The notes: generated by a model from the letters alone, not told the origin. Shown: positions 21,410 to 34,128, counted from the stretch's first letter. The stretch is 64,000 bases of DNA from Enoplosus armatus (GCF_043641665.1 NC_092199.1:17688070-17752069); one strand, 5' to 3'. Made by a program: numbers and translations.

Positions 21410-22680
21410 TTATGCTTATTTGGGAGGCTGTGGTTTGTGGCGCTGTTGAACCGTATTTGCGTCACACCGAGAGCTATTTCTTACAGTGGCCAAGAGAGCT
21501 CAATGCACCGCAACAAAAGACAACACAAGCATATTCAAAAAAATTAATAAAAAAAAACACTGACAATACATACATAAGCGTAAAGAAATTCACTGCAAAA
21601 CATGAGCAAATGCGTAAATATTATAAGCACCCGATATTGGAGACGCTTCTCAGTGTTAAACGACACAGTTCAACAGCAGAAAGTGACAGGTGCTGAAGAA
21701 GCATTACAACATGTGTTTTCCACACAGAGACAATGCTGCGTCTGTCTGGAAGCATGGTTTTTAGTTTTTCAGTAATATTTATATGACTGAGGTCTTGTTG
21801 GCATCAGTGTTTTCTCCTCACTGCACTGGAACTTTGAAATGGACGTCTTCTAATGAAATCGGAGTCATTTCATTTCATATTCCCCCAAATTGTTCTCATT
21901 TCGAATAACTTATTTTTATATTGTGTGCTCTGCAGCGTAAGATGTTGTTTTGTTTTTTTACGACGCAGCAGGTCAGTGCAGTAGCCATACTTATGCTTTC
22001 TGCTTTTATGAAGTAGCCATAAAACAACGGTTTTTAATATGACTTTGCTTCAAAAGAGCCTTAGAACTCCCCCAGTTTTATTTTAAAGAACCTCAAACCA
22101 AAAAAAAAAAAAAACCACTTTGAGCAAATCATCAACATCTTGCGTATCAAAGCCCCAATAGAAACAATGTCAGTCTCCTGCCTTTAAACTCGAAATGTCT
22201 GCTTTACCTCCGTCCCTTTATGAGGATCTATCTATTTATCCGTACGGTCCCTGTAGTGAGGAAATTAAACCTTTAGATCATCACAGATGCTCTACTCTTT
22301 ACATCACCACGGTATAGGCACGACTCTGCAGGGAGGGAGGAATTAACTGTGGAAGGAGAAGGGAGGAGGGGAAGACATTTCTCTATGTCTCCTACCACTT
22401 AACACATTTTAAGATGATGGATGCAAGGTAATATCTATCTATCCATGTGTCCATGTATCTATCTTTCGATCTGGAAGTGATTCAAAGGAAATCTGAGAAA
22501 CAATCTCATATGAATTGCAAGCTAAAAAAACAGCAACATTATTTAAAAGGGGGCGGCAGATTTATTCACGTTTTAAGCAAAGTTAGTAGATTTAACATAA
22601 TAAGGGTCTGCAGTGCGCGCACACTGACACACACCATCTCTTTCTGTGGTGCGCCATGGTCTGATCCGATTGCCGTTTCA
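21410..22680. other. No gene seen
   Basis: AT-rich; several A/T homopolymers. The Lys/Thr-rich 94-codon open frame at 21412-21696 shows no domain. TATC-type repeats occur at about 22432-22465. Confidence 0.45.
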
Positions 22681-22689
22681 GCAATACAC

Positions 22690-22800
22690 CACCAGCAAAG
22701 CAGTGGCCTAATATTATCAGATGAATTCAATTAATATAATCTCATTTCCTCTTAAGTGCTGCTCCTCTAATTAAGTGCGGGGAGGCGGCAGGGCACGGAC
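22690..22800. promoter_or_regulatory. Candidate conserved non-coding block (TAAT-rich)
   Basis: Contains CAATTAATATAATC and CTCTAATTAAGTGC within 100 bp, i.e. clustered homeodomain-type TAATTA cores, just before the TG tract at 22835. Compositional inference only. Confidence 0.3.
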
Positions 22801-22832
22801 CACCCACTTGTTAGCAAAGCATGGCAGAGTGC

Positions 22833-22834
<2 letters not shown>

Positions 22835-22868
<34 letters not shown>
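22835..22868. repeat. (TG)n microsatellite
   Basis: TG run of about 34 bp. Confidence 0.97.
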
Positions 22869-22870
<2 letters not shown>

Positions 22871-22994
22871 AAAATCAAACGCATGTTTGAGTCAGTGCAT
22901 CTATATGTGAGTGCAAGCGGTACATACACACTTACACTCGCACACGCTCTCTCTCGCATACACACTCACACGCATTGATAGGACTGGTACAGAT

Positions 22995-23165
22995 GAAGTA
23001 ATATCTGGAGGCTGGTGTAATTAGGGCCAATTCAATTTGACTCTGATACTTCATTATACACCTGCCAACAACACCCGCGATTGATAGCCATATTTTCCTT
23101 CTCCATTTCGTTTTCTTGCTCATTAATGGTGCGGAATTAATGGCTCTGAGTGGCCCCACTCAGTG
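22995..23165. promoter_or_regulatory. Candidate conserved non-coding block
   Basis: Low-repeat stretch with GTGTAATTAGGGCCAATTC, CGCGATTGATAGCC, TGCTCATTAATGGTGCGG and AATTAATGGCTCTGAG. TAAT and ATTA cores are dense and the simple repeats of the flanks stop sharply at both edges. Together with 22690-22800 it reads like one enhancer split by a TG tract. Function inferred. Confidence 0.35.
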
Positions 23166-23315
23166 CTGGAGGACCGCTTTCGTGCGGCATGGTCTGCGTG
23201 TGTGTGTGTGTATGTGTATGTGAACTTTTCACCCGAGGGGTCTTAATCACACTGTTTTTTAATGATACAGAAAGCTTTACCATGTAAGACGTGTACACAC
23301 CAACATATTAGTGCG

Positions 23316-23348
23316 GTGGCACACACGCAGCCTGCGCGTGTGTGCCAC
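23316..23348. repeat. Perfect 13-bp stem hairpin
   Basis: GTGGCACACACGC (23316-23328), loop AGCCTGC, then the exact reverse complement GCGTGTGTGCCAC (23336-23348). Confidence 0.95.
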
Positions 23349-23359
23349 TATTGGTGAAA

Positions 23360-26210
23360 TATTTGATATGTAAGCAAGGCAGCGTGTATTTTCTGTCATG
23401 TAGTTTTGTAAATGCCATCACACACACACACACTGGGGTAATCAGCCACTTTTGGAGAGATGGATGCTGCGTGTCCACAGGACAGTCAAGACTATGACTA
23501 TAATTTAAAACGCTGCTTTCGTGTGAAAACCACGCTAGCGGTTTTGTAGAGACCAGAGAAACACCTGAACAATTGCAAAAAAAACGACTACATGTCTTAT
23601 TCTCACTTTTATATCTGTTCTCTTTTCAGTTGGCAAACAAAAATACGGATGTAAGTAAAGGGACAGATACACAGCTGACCACATCATTATTTTACTCTCT
23701 CACACTCGTCACTGTTTACTTTTTGTGCAGTTGCTTTTGGCTCTTTACCTGCCATTTATCTTACCGAGAATTAGACATGACCGCAGCACACTTCTGACTC
23801 ACCAGTTTGTCAGCTTTTTTTGGTATGTTGATCAGATGTGGCTGGCAGAGATCGCGCGAGACGTTCGCTGACAATGGGAGTGTGTCTCTGCGGGAGGCGA
23901 AAAAAAGAAGCTTGGGGAGGACTAGCTGGCGTTTGGAGCAGGCTGGCCAGTCTCCTACACAGGAGGAGAATCAGTCTGTCTCGTGATTGACAACAATGCA
24001 GCGTTGACAGAACTGCATGGTGTTCTGTGCAAGCTTATAAAAAAGTTCTGCCAAGCTTCTATCAACACATTACGCGTCCCACCAGTGGGGTAGGGTGCTA
24101 CAAGGACAGTTGTTGCGCTGTCCTGTCAGAGGTGTGGCATTGACCCTATTTTACCATTGAATATACAGTGACGACCCCCAATGCCCCCCACACGCACATA
24201 CAATTACAAAAAAAGGGGGAAAGAGCAGCCTACTTCTTTTGAAATATCTTTATGTATATTTCATTATATTCATTGTGTATAAAAAAAAAATCAAAGCGCA
24301 GAACAATTAAATGTACAATGAACCTAAATACGGAACTTAATACCTGCAGGAAGTTTGTGTGAAACTAGGAATTTATATAAAATTCTGAATAGATATTGTA
24401 ATGTATTGTGTATATATCAGCAGGAACACAATTCTATGTTCGTACAATGATCGTCCAAGCAGCCTGGCTTTATAATAAATAAATAAAGATATAGACTTGT
24501 TGTTGTCTCCACAGAAATTAATTAAATGCATGTATATTTTATTTTATAGACAGCACCGTAACGCATACATGTGAGCATACCCCCCCCCCGCAGCTAACCC
24601 TGAGTGGGCCACTTTCCTGCAACACCGTCAGAGGATATATATCATTTCAAACGCACAACGCATTTTAACAGCTCACTTTGGACACAGATGATGCAGTTGA
24701 TTGTACTGAGTACATTTTAAACTGTTGAAGCTTTTTAACGTCACACAACCGCTGTCAAGGTGCTGATCCCGAGACGGCTGACCGGTGGGTCTTTGACTCC
24801 TCCTCGTTACTCATTGTCGCAGAGTGCGGGATTTCATTATCAAAGTTACTGTAAAAAAAAACAAACACCTGCCCACTCAGATTGTCGGGGGGGCACTCTG
24901 GGCTCTCCCTCACCTGATGTTGAAACCGAGGAGCGTGCAATGAATCTTGAAATAGCGGCAATAACATAACACATCGTCTAACAAAATCAACATAAATACA
25001 ATGTCTAACTTCCCTGCCACACAAACCCCTGCTTCATTGGGCAGTTTAAGCCCTCATTTTGCAAAAGCTCCATTTTACCCCCACACACACTGAAACACAG
25101 AGGCGGTGTTTTTAGATATATACACTCAGGAGACAGAGAAAGCGGATAAAAGCGCTGTTGTAGTCTGGAAGGAGCGCTGAAAACGGAGAGAAAAAGATGC
25201 GTTTACAAATGTAGCCGGCTTAGCGGGGATGTGCTTTGTGGCTGAAACCATCCAAAGCATTCAAAAAGAGCTTCAAAAAAGTGCGTTCAACCTCCGTAGA
25301 ATCAAGAACAAGATGTCATCACAAATTGGTGCATCCTTCCCAAATAGGCAACCAAATCAGTCAGTAAGTGCTGGCATGGGGTGTTGAGGTGGAGCCTGAA
25401 TAGTCAGGAAGAAGATGGGCAGTGACTCGTTCCTCCACTGTGGGGCCAGAACGGAGAAAAGGCTTGACCACGATGAGCAACCAGAGTCCTCAGAGTGTGA
25501 CAGGGGTGACCAATCATCCAAGGGCCGGAGGACCGCGGTCATTGCTGCATTGTTAAGTCTAATCAGGAACTTATTCTCTTTCTAATACAGTTTGAAAAGA
25601 GTGATCTGGGTCAGGGCTAATCCCAATTTACACCGTCATCGGCAGAGAAACAGCAGCTTCGGTTGTTCTGTCAAACGCTTTGTTTTGTCAACATACGTTC
25701 ATGTTTTCCGGGCAAGGACATCTCGTGGTAATTTGAATCAGGATTGATGTAAGAATCAGAGTCAAGGACAAAAGTATAAAAAAAAACGATTGGCGCAGAG
25801 GTAGGCTGCGGAAACAGTTGTTATCACATCTGTTTCTTTTGACCATCATCTTTTTCTGACCTTAACTGCATAGTTTCACATTTGTAATATGTATGTTTTG
25901 GCGAATGACAAACAACCTTTTTCAACCATTTTTTTATGATGGACCAATGGCAATACAATTAAATAGCGGTCAGAAGTGTAAGATAAAGATACTGTGTGTT
26001 AGTGTGCGGCAGCAGATGATGTACGACCTGCTTTGGGTAAAAGCACAAGGTAGCTTTGTAAGCATATGGCCGGCAGTACAAACCAAAATACTTGCCATTC
26101 TGTCAAAAGTTTGTGACATACAAGTTTGAGGGAGTCGGGAGTTTTGCCGCTGGTATGACTCAGGGTCCTGAATGTGAAACGTGTCCTGCATGTGTTTATG
26201 TTGTACCCCT
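23360..26210. other. No gene seen over 2.9 kb
   Basis: AT-rich DNA with small homopolymers and short open frames on both strands. None has a recognisable domain or splice context I would defend. Confidence 0.45.
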
Positions 26211-26414
26211 GTATAACAGCGTGTGATTTCATACAGTGCGCAGCCCTCTGGGGAGGCTCTCCCCTCCTCTATCCAACAGCCTCTCAGACCCTCAACAGGG
26301 AATATTCGCACAGTGCTTTTGGAATTCAGCCAGCTCCACAATCACTATTCAGCTCTCCGGATCACTGAGAATTTCTGGAATATGTGTGTTTTTTTCTCAA
26401 GTGGCCTCCATCCA

Positions 26415-26766
26415 CCACCATTTGGTCCAGACTGAAATATCTCAACTAGTGGATGGATTGCCACGACATTTTGTGCAGGCATTCAAGGTCCCCAGAGGAT
26501 GAATTCTACTGACTTTGGTGATCCTCTGACTTTGCCTCTACCGCCACCATGAGGTCAAAGTTTTGACTTATTCAGTGAAATACCTCAACATCTAGATTTA
26601 CTGGCACCAAATCTACAGATATTCATGTTTCCCTGAAGATGTATCCCTTGACTGATCCCCAGCTGGTGAATGGTAATAACCTTGACCCCCTGTCCTGTCA
26701 CGTAGCGCCATCATCAGGTGAACATTTCCAGTTTGTCCAATATTCTATGATGGTCATTTCATTGCG
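26415..26766 (+). repeat. Dimeric interspersed repeat (GACTTTGGTGATCC type)
   Basis: Contains GGTCCAGACTGAAATATCTC, GGATGGATTGCCACGACATT and CCCCAGAGGATGAATTCTAC. It continues with GACTTTGGTGATCCTCTGAC and CCACCATGAGGTCAAAGTTT. A second, more diverged half repeats the same order (ATACCTCAACATCTA, ATTCATGTTTCCCTGAAGAT, TAGCGCCATCATCAGGT). This two-unit structure is very common in percomorph genomes. I suspect a LINE 3' region but cannot prove it. Non-coding. Confidence 0.7.
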
Positions 26767-27049
26767 TACAATCAAATATTTTATGCAAACATAAAAACAA
26801 ATGTCTGTCAATGGAAGGATGTGTTTTCAAAAACTCCTCCAGTGTGTGATCTTTTAAATATGCCTGAGCATTCAAATCAATAGGTGAGCTTCATGGGGTT
26901 GCCAGATCAGAGAGGTGGTCTGTGCAGGGTTGCCAGAGTCAGGGATTTGATGTCCTTTTACATGCGGCTAAAGTGCTGAGCTGTACATTTGCCTCCCCAA
27001 AAACCCTGCCTGGCAACGACCAATGGGCTTATCAGATTTCACACACATG

Positions 27050-27092
27050 AACACACAGACACACACACACACACGCACACACACACACACAC
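27050..27092. repeat. (CA)n microsatellite
   Basis: CA run with one GC interruption. Confidence 0.95.
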
Positions 27093-27249
27093 TCTCCTGC
27101 TCCTTCACACCCTCCCCCTTTGCTGTTCTCACTTCTCCTGCGAGTGTGTGCGTGGTTGGTCACAAACTTTCAGTGTTTTGCCTCAAAGTCCCACAGTGCA
27201 ACCTGTCTCTATTACAGTATTCTGACAGCTTGCACCATTTTATTTTACA

Positions 27250-27250
<1 letters not shown>

Positions 27251-27284
<34 letters not shown>
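27251..27284. repeat. (CA)n microsatellite
   Basis: CA run of 34 bp. Confidence 0.97.
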
Positions 27285-27287
<3 letters not shown>

Positions 27288-27299
27288 GCAGGAGCTAGC

Positions 27300-27565
27300 A
27301 AAGAGGCTGGGTTAGCAATCATCTTAATTCCTAATTGTCACTGAATTATCTATGCAAATGAGGGTTAATTGGAACCTATTGGAGGCATTTGGGGGGGGGG
27401 TCTACGGCTCCTAAAAACAGCTCCATCAATTAACATCAATATTTGTCTTCCTCTCATGATTCAATTTCCATCTTGCTCTCCTGTTAATGGTCACAATTAA
27501 CGCTAATTAATAGGAGAGGACGAGGAGGAACAGGGACATGCTTGATTAAGCTGGTGCATGTGTGT
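27300..27565. promoter_or_regulatory. Candidate conserved non-coding element
   Basis: Contains CTTAATTCCTAATTGTC, an octamer-type ATGCAAAT (27352-27359) followed by GGGTTAATTGG, CATCAATTAACATC, and CACAATTAACGCTAATTAATAG. At least six TAAT/ATTA cores and a POU-type octamer lie within 260 bp with little simple repeat. This is the strongest enhancer-like block in the left half; cross-species conservation is assumed, not shown. Confidence 0.4.
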
Positions 27566-27757
27566 AAATATCTACCATGCGTGTAAATGTGCGTGTGTGT
27601 GTGTGTGTGTGGGATCAGAGTGAGATAACAACAAACTAACAATAATCAATGACCAAAATATGACAAAAACTAAATCAACATTTTCATCAAAATACTAAAT
27701 TAAAATCAGGAGCCAAAATGAACGCTGCTGTATTTACTTGCTGTTGGTCGCTCTCAT

Positions 27758-27758
<1 letters not shown>

Positions 27759-27800
<42 letters not shown>
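27759..27800. repeat. (CA)n microsatellite
   Basis: CA run of about 42 bp. The following 27830-27950 is low-repeat (GGGGTAATTACTCGCCGCC) and may be part of a further conserved block. Confidence 0.97.
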
Positions 27801-27802
<2 letters not shown>

Positions 27803-28631
27803 GTCAGGCAGCCCCTCGCCCTGTCCTGTCAGTCAGCTGAGTGAATCCAGGGGTAAACACGCGGGGTAATTACTCGCCGCCTCCCATCAGCACTGTTAAA
27901 AAAACAGCCTCGGGACTCCTACCAGAAGTGTGCAACCTTAAACAGACGCCTCAGGGTCGTGACCTGTGACCCCGCGACCCCTCTCTCCACTGTATGCTGT
28001 CATATCACTGCTGCACTAACAAGCCGGCTTGTCTGGATAACCTTTAACTGTACAGCCATCCAGGCTTCTCAGAGACCTTTAGCTAACATGATACCTGAAA
28101 CCTTGAGCGTGTCAAACTGTGACCACCCCCCCACCCCCCTTCTTCATCCTCCTCTCGAAGCTCCACCTCTCTCTTCTCTCTCTCTCTATCTGCTTGTTTT
28201 TCCCTCTTGCTGCCATTATATATATATTTTTTTTTTATGTATCTCTCATCGTTTCATTGCCCACAGACAGTTTTTCTAACCTTTACTTGAGTGAACAAAG
28301 GCTTGTGCACTTCTCCAGCAACATTTCATGGCAGCTGCTCGACAGTCAAAAGAAAGCAAATTCAGATTCTCAGAGTGCATTATCTGTGCATATATCCAAA
28401 TAATGTATTTGTGTTGTCTCGTCTAGTAAACATGTGTTGTTTTGGAGCCCTAAATGATGGATTTTTTTCTTGGGAGGACAGTCCCAACTTTATTCAGTTA
28501 AACCATGCCCCCTAGGGTAACGCCAGCGTCACAGGGAATCACACTTGTGCTTAGCGTGTGTGTGTGTGTGGGGGGGGGGACGGGGTAAACTTACAGGGTG
28601 AGAGAATGAGTGGATGTGGGGGCAGTCGGAG

Positions 28632-28646
28632 CCCCCCCCCCCCCCC
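28632..28646. repeat. Poly-C tract
   Basis: Fifteen consecutive C, then a CCA run. Confidence 0.95.
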
Positions 28647-29119
28647 ACCACCACCACACACACCTGTCTGAACCGACATAAATAACAGCTGAATGATGTG
28701 GGATTTATGAGACACAAACATCTCAGTAGCGGCGTATCATTTCACAGAGGCTGTCACTGTAACGCTAAGCAGAAAGAGACGCAGTGAAACAGAGTTGTTT
28801 TTCTCATTGATGATTTTTTTCATACAAATTTTTTCAAGAAGTGATCTTTGTTTTTTTGGTTTTATTGTTGATGACTAGTACCCGTAAGTTGTTTACAGCT
28901 TTGGTACTGTTGTTTTTATTTTTTTTTATAACAATGAGACCAATAAATCAAACTGAACAGAACGGAGCACAAGGAAATGTTCAACACCGTCTGACTTGCA
29001 GCGTGTTGGAATTCACTGTGATCTAAGCCCCGCAATCCTAACTGCCATATCATTAGTTCTCTGCTGTTTAAAAAGGGAGCGACTGCAAGGTCAAATGTAT
29101 ATTTCCTCATCCAACAGTG

Positions 29120-29275
29120 TGGGAGTAAAGATGGAAGAGAAGAAGAAGAAGAAGAGGAAAAAAAAGGGAAGGGAAAGACAAAAGGGACAGGAAAATGAAG
29201 AATGAAAGGGAAACACACAGGAAAAAAAAAAGACAGGAAAGGGGAAGGACGGATGAAGAGAAGAAAAACAAAAGG
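29120..29275. repeat. Polypurine tract
   Basis: Roughly 155 bp almost wholly A and G on the plus strand, including AGAAGAAGAAGAAGAAGAGG and A8-A10 runs. The complementary strand produces a 135-codon pseudo-open frame rich in Phe/Ser/Pro. Confidence 0.9.
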
Positions 29276-29369
29276 CCTCTGCTCTGTCCAATTACATCGT
29301 TCTTGTTCTATAAATTGGGACATGGGTGAGAAAAGCTAATGAGAGGCAGAACACACTTGTCTGATGGAG

Positions 29370-29400
29370 ACGTGTGTGTGCGTGTGTGTGTGTGTGAGTG
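29370..29400. repeat. (TG)n microsatellite
   Basis: TG run with GC and GA interruptions, inside otherwise gene-free DNA (29280-29740). Confidence 0.9.
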
Positions 29401-29744
29401 TGTTTAAAACAGGTGAAAGAATGACATTAGCAATTCAGCTCTACCTTTGAGAGATGTAAAACATGTTCTGTGTGAACTTGGCCTCAGAACAGATGGGCTT
29501 ATCAAGGCTTAGGAAAGATGTGTTGGTGCGAGGGAGAGGATAGGAAGAGGTAGAGACCGACAGACAGAAAGACAGTAAGACAGGGAGAACACAAAGAACA
29601 CTTTTAATCAGCATGACGTATCTGCAAATTGTTCACGAGCAGCACAGAAGGTTTATACTGAGCATACTGTATCTGTAAAACGTTGAGGGACGACATCCTT
29701 AATTACAACATCCTCTGAGTATGATCAGCGCTTTTTATGGCTCT

Positions 29745-30520
29745 GTTTAGGCCACTAAGTCACTTGGTCAAGGTTAGGAAAAGATGGTTGACTTAAATAC
29801 TGAAAAGGTTCATGCATACTTCTTGAAATCAAGTTAATGTAGTGCTCATTTGTTTTTTCCATTTAGGCTGTGGCACGAAACGTAACTTCTGCCTGGATTG
29901 TGTTAACAGACTGTCTTCTTGAGTGAGGGAAGCACGAGGAGACTGGAGAGCGCGGTTCGCGTCCTGAGTCCTGCTAGTGTTTAGATGTAGGTAGTCTCGC
30001 ATAGCCTGTCATAGACCCGTCGTCATTTTTTTCTTTAAACCAATCACAGTCGTCTTGGGCGGCGCTGAGCCCAGGATGCAGTGACGGTGCCATTGTAAAA
30101 AAGTGTGCGGGGGGGCTTGTTTTGGTGGAACATTTGCACATTAGCAGCCTACATCCGGTGAGTCAAACAAAGATTTAGGTAACACAAGCGCTTTGGTTAA
30201 GAGTAGGGAAAGATCATGGTTTTAAAAAGGCCAATACTATAAACATGTTGTGTCTTGTGCATCAAGTCACTGTTGACTATTTCTGTATTACAGTAAACCA
30301 AGACCACCAGCTTTTCCCAACTTTAACCAAGTGCTGCAGGTGCCGAAACAAGAACCATGAAAAGTTGGGAAAACAAATCAAATACTTTATATGTTCCTCA
30401 TTATGTTACACATTTGCTCTTGCAAATTAGCTGTTTGCGGCTTGACTTTTTCAATATTTAACCAAAATCACCATTTTTCTCTGACCATAACCTTAAGATT
30501 AGTTAGAGTCGAGATTAAAT
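29745..30520. repeat. Cluster of family C repeat pieces in opposite orientations
   Basis: CACTTGGTCAAGGTTAGGAA, then AAGATGG, lies at about 29760-29786. A second piece, GCTTTGGTTAAGAGTAGGGA, then AAGATCATGG, lies at 30190-30220. The inverse form AGCTTTTCCCAACTTTAACC, then AAGTGCTGCAGG, lies at 30309-30341. A further CTGACCATAACCTTAAG lies at 30481-30497. All are variants of the word pattern at 13341-13380, so the region is nested or folded-back copies of one family. The 61-codon open frame inside is not called. Confidence 0.5.
29990..30141 (+). repeat. Interspersed teleost repeat fragment
   Basis: TCTTGGGCGGCGCTGAGCCC, a GTGACGGTGCCATTG-type segment and CTTGTTTTGGTGGAACATTT match a repeat remembered as frequent in percomorph fish. 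It sits inside the family C cluster and may have inserted there. Confidence 0.5.
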
Positions 30521-31255
30521 GAGAAATGTAACCCCTTTAGGTCACATCCCCGGTCATATTGTGCACCTATCTAACAATGTATGCCAAAAAAAGAAAATGA
30601 CAAAAAATGTATTTCTTTGTATTCTTCTGTCAAAATCCAATCGTGTTTTCTTCCTGTGAAACAAAACGTGACGTGTGCTTACATAAGCTTGAACCAACCG
30701 ATTTCACCCGATAATATCGTGACACCCACCCATCAACCAGTCTTCAACTTCTAGCAGCACAGAGCTAACATTCATTAGCTAGCTAGCTAGCAACAGCATG
30801 GTATGTGGGTTAGGACACGCCCACTTTTCAACGCTCAAATCGAATTCCTCGTTGCGCTACGTCCCGCCTGCCTGTCCTGTTTCATTTGGAAGCACGACGC
30901 GACACGGAAGCCAGATGCTCTCAAACTGCCGGTTCATTTCGACTTTAAACACAACAGTCCGATGAGGGAAGCAGTTCGCACCTTAGGGGTGGGGAGTCTA
31001 AAGGTGGACATTGCGTCGTGTTAAGGGGTGACAAGCAAAAAAGGTTGGAGAGCATTGCTGTAGGAGAAATGGTTGCTACACGACAAATGACAGGACAGCA
31101 GGTTGGACATGCAGCTGGAGGTGGTGGAGTGGTTTCGAGAGAGTGAGTGGTGGCCGCCACTGAAACTTGTTTGAAAATAGTGTCCACAATGACACATCTG
31201 TAACTGAGCGTAAGTCATTCGTGAATGTGACTAATGTGGGACTCCCTGTATGGGC
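30520..31255. other. No gene seen
   Basis: Includes a TAGC tandem (TTAGCTAGCTAGCTAGC at 30776-30792). Overlapping short open frames on both strands at 30803-31218 show no domain. Confidence 0.45.
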
Positions 31256-31261
31256 GATATT

Positions 31262-31292
31262 AAATTAATAAATAAATAAATAAATAAATAAA
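31262..31292. repeat. (AAAT)n microsatellite
   Basis: Seven to eight AAAT units. Confidence 0.95.
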
Positions 31293-31379
31293 AAGACAGA
31301 ATAGAATATATAAAATCAAGGAATTCATTTGTTCTTATTTTCATGGTAACCAATACACTTAAACAAGTCTTTCTCTCTC

Positions 31380-31410
31380 TCTATATATATACTGTATATA
31401 TATATATAAA
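31380..31410. repeat. (TA)n imperfect
   Basis: TA run interrupted by CTG, palindromic. Confidence 0.9.
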
Positions 31411-31529
31411 TAACTGTATGTAATATACACATTTATATAAAAATATAATACATATTATGTAATACAGTAATGTATTGTGAATACATTGTGCTGTTTTACT
31501 TGAAATTAAACCATCAAATGCTTCCTGTT

Positions 31530-31640
31530 TTGCTTGTGTGTGTGTGTGTGCATGCTGTGTGTGTGCGTGCTGTGTGTATGCGTGTGTGTGCGTGTGCATG
31601 CGGTGTGTGAGTGTGAGTGTGTGTGCGTGCAGAGCTTGTG
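31530..31640. repeat. Degenerate (TG)n with TGCG units
   Basis: TG run with repeated GCATGC/GCGTGC interruptions (GTGCGTGCTGTGTGTATGCG). Open frames within it are artefacts. Confidence 0.9.
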
Positions 31641-31699
31641 TACAGGTGAGTGCCCCTCGTCTAAAAGCTGAGAGAAGCGGCGAAAGCGCTGCAGGTCAG

Positions 31700-33260
31700 G
31701 ATGCTGATGATGTTGGGCACTGAGCCTTTTGAAGTCGGCGGGCTCAGATGGAAAAGATCAGAGCTTCCTCCGGAGAGCCGAGAACACACAGTGAGGGTTT
31801 TCCAAACACTGGGAAGGTTAAAAGCAAATGAAAATGATGCAAAACATGCTCAAACAGAGCAGCGGTGACGGTACAGAAAGACACTGACTTTCTTTTCTAT
31901 TTTCCTTTACGCTTTTACTTAATGTGGCGTGGGATTGTTGCTTTGAGCATGTTTAATACGCTATGTACCATTTGCATCATTGTCGTTACGCTGCCCTCTA
32001 TACATTTTTGGTACCAGCCGAAATGTACTTGTAGCACAGAGTAATTGCAAGTTAGCAGATTCATACACTTTATTGATTCTTTCGTCTGATAGTTTCTGGT
32101 TGAAATAATCACAACTGAGCTTTGGATTTGGCTCTGTTCTATGTAATTATATGGTTTTCTTTAATATGTGAGGTCACTTTCTTCTATCCTGTTTCAGTCG
32201 GTGAGTTTATTAACACACACACACACAAATATACTCCCAGATGTTTTGAGACTTATTGATGACATAATAGGTAACCGAGGGCATTTTTTCTGAGATAAAA
32301 AAAAAAAGAGTTGCTATTAATGTCAAATTGTGGCTCTGTAATAAGAGATACAACAAACGTGCATGTATGATATGAAGTGCTGTAAATATATTGTGGGTTT
32401 GAACATGGTTAAATATTATCAATTGTGTGCACTAACGAAGCCACACCAACACATTATTCTATGAAACAAACAGTATCCACACGAGGCGGACAAACAAATA
32501 GCGTGTTGCTAACACGAAACAATGCACGCTCTACAAAAGAGACAGCACAACAAGAGAAGAGGCAGAGAATAGAGACAAATGGGACGCGAGAGAAAGAAGA
32601 GTAAACAATGAAGCGAGCGGGGGTGGGGGGGTTATTTCTCCGCGTTCCTCTGTGTATTACAACCAGTAGACAGGAAGTGTTTAACTATTAGGTGAGCCTT
32701 GGTAAAGATTCCTCCCTCCTCCCTGCAACCCCTCCCATCGCTCCAGGGGGAGAGTCAGAGAAGCTTGCACAAGCAGATTTAGCACATGGTATTGACTTAA
32801 GAAGATGTTTTTTTTTTTTCTCAAGGGAAAAAAAAAAAAAAAAGGAGAAAAAGAGACAGAGAGAGAGAGAGAATGGAAATCCAATACACAGGGATGGAAG
32901 AGATGAATGTATTAGAGGGAGGTGGGAGGGGGGAAGGTTAGCTGTGATCCATGTTGTCTGTTCAAATGGATGGATAGAGGAGGAGCAGGCAGATGAGAAG
33001 TGGGGATCCTACTGAGGGTTTAAACACAGTGTCAGAGTCAAAAGCGGTGCGCATGCCACTTAGTCAGGAGTCGGCAAGTGCGATCGTGACGGCAAAATAA
33101 TTTTGTGAAACCAACAGGTTTGGCTTTATTTCTTTTTTTTTCTTAGATATTCAGTATCTTCAGTCCTGTTCATTCAGAATTTCTCATCATTTCAGTTTTC
33201 ATGAATTCCACCATCAAAACAACGCTGCTATACTTCAGTCCTGCAATGAATCTGTGATCT
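31700..33260. other. No gene seen over 1.5 kb
   Basis: Contains poly-T/poly-A around 32808-32840 and purine-rich DNA at 32840-32875. No domain or known repeat recognised. Confidence 0.45.
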
Positions 33261-33265
33261 ATTGA

Positions 33266-33270
<5 letters not shown>

Positions 33271-33320
<50 letters not shown>
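33271..33320. repeat. (AT)n microsatellite
   Basis: Uninterrupted AT run of 50 bp. Confidence 0.98.
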
Positions 33321-33326
<6 letters not shown>

Positions 33327-34088
33327 TACATATAATCCAATGTTTCCACAAGAAATGAATTTAGGATTTATTCTTAAGACTTTTTACATTTGTTCCATAC
33401 CTGAATTCAATGTTTTGAAGTATTATATACATTAGAGGAGGACTAACAGCCAATGCTGGCTGAATAATGAGCCATTTTTCAGCAGTAGCCCCTCACATGG
33501 CTGGGACAGAGCTTTCCCCCGCTCACCACAAATATGAGACGTCCCAGAACAACAAAAACAAAAAGTTTACTGTTAGACGACACATCCCTGCCCGTCCCCA
33601 TAACAACGGTCTTTTCTTTTCTAAAATACAGTGAGACTGCAGTGTAACGCTCACTGTCTACATGCGACTGGTTCTGGGTGAGAGTCCGGCTCACCGCCTT
33701 AAGGTCTATACTACACATTTGGGCTGACGGTGGAACAAAAAAAGCCCAGAAAAAGAGAGAAACATGCTGGAATAACTCGCTTGAAACATAAACTCTCAAA
33801 ATTCTAATTAAGTTGGGAGAGAAACCTTTCTCCGTTTCACTGAAAAGACAAAAGACACATGTCAACCAAGTCCTCGGTCACTCCCGGACTTCAGAGGAAA
33901 ATCCGCAGTGCAAAGAGAAAGCTTTCAGAAATACACAAATTGAAATCTCAAAGGCCAACTATTATCAATCGTCCCATCAAACAACTACTCTATACACTAC
34001 AGAAATAATACTAATAAATAATAATACAACTTTGTGTTATGTGGTAGGGCCTTCCCATGTGAGTCATAAGCAATGAAAGTAAATAGAT

Positions 34089-34090
<2 letters not shown>

Positions 34091-34127
<37 letters not shown>
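34091..34127. repeat. (CA)n microsatellite
   Basis: CA run of 37 bp. Confidence 0.97.
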
Positions 34128-34128
<1 letters not shown>

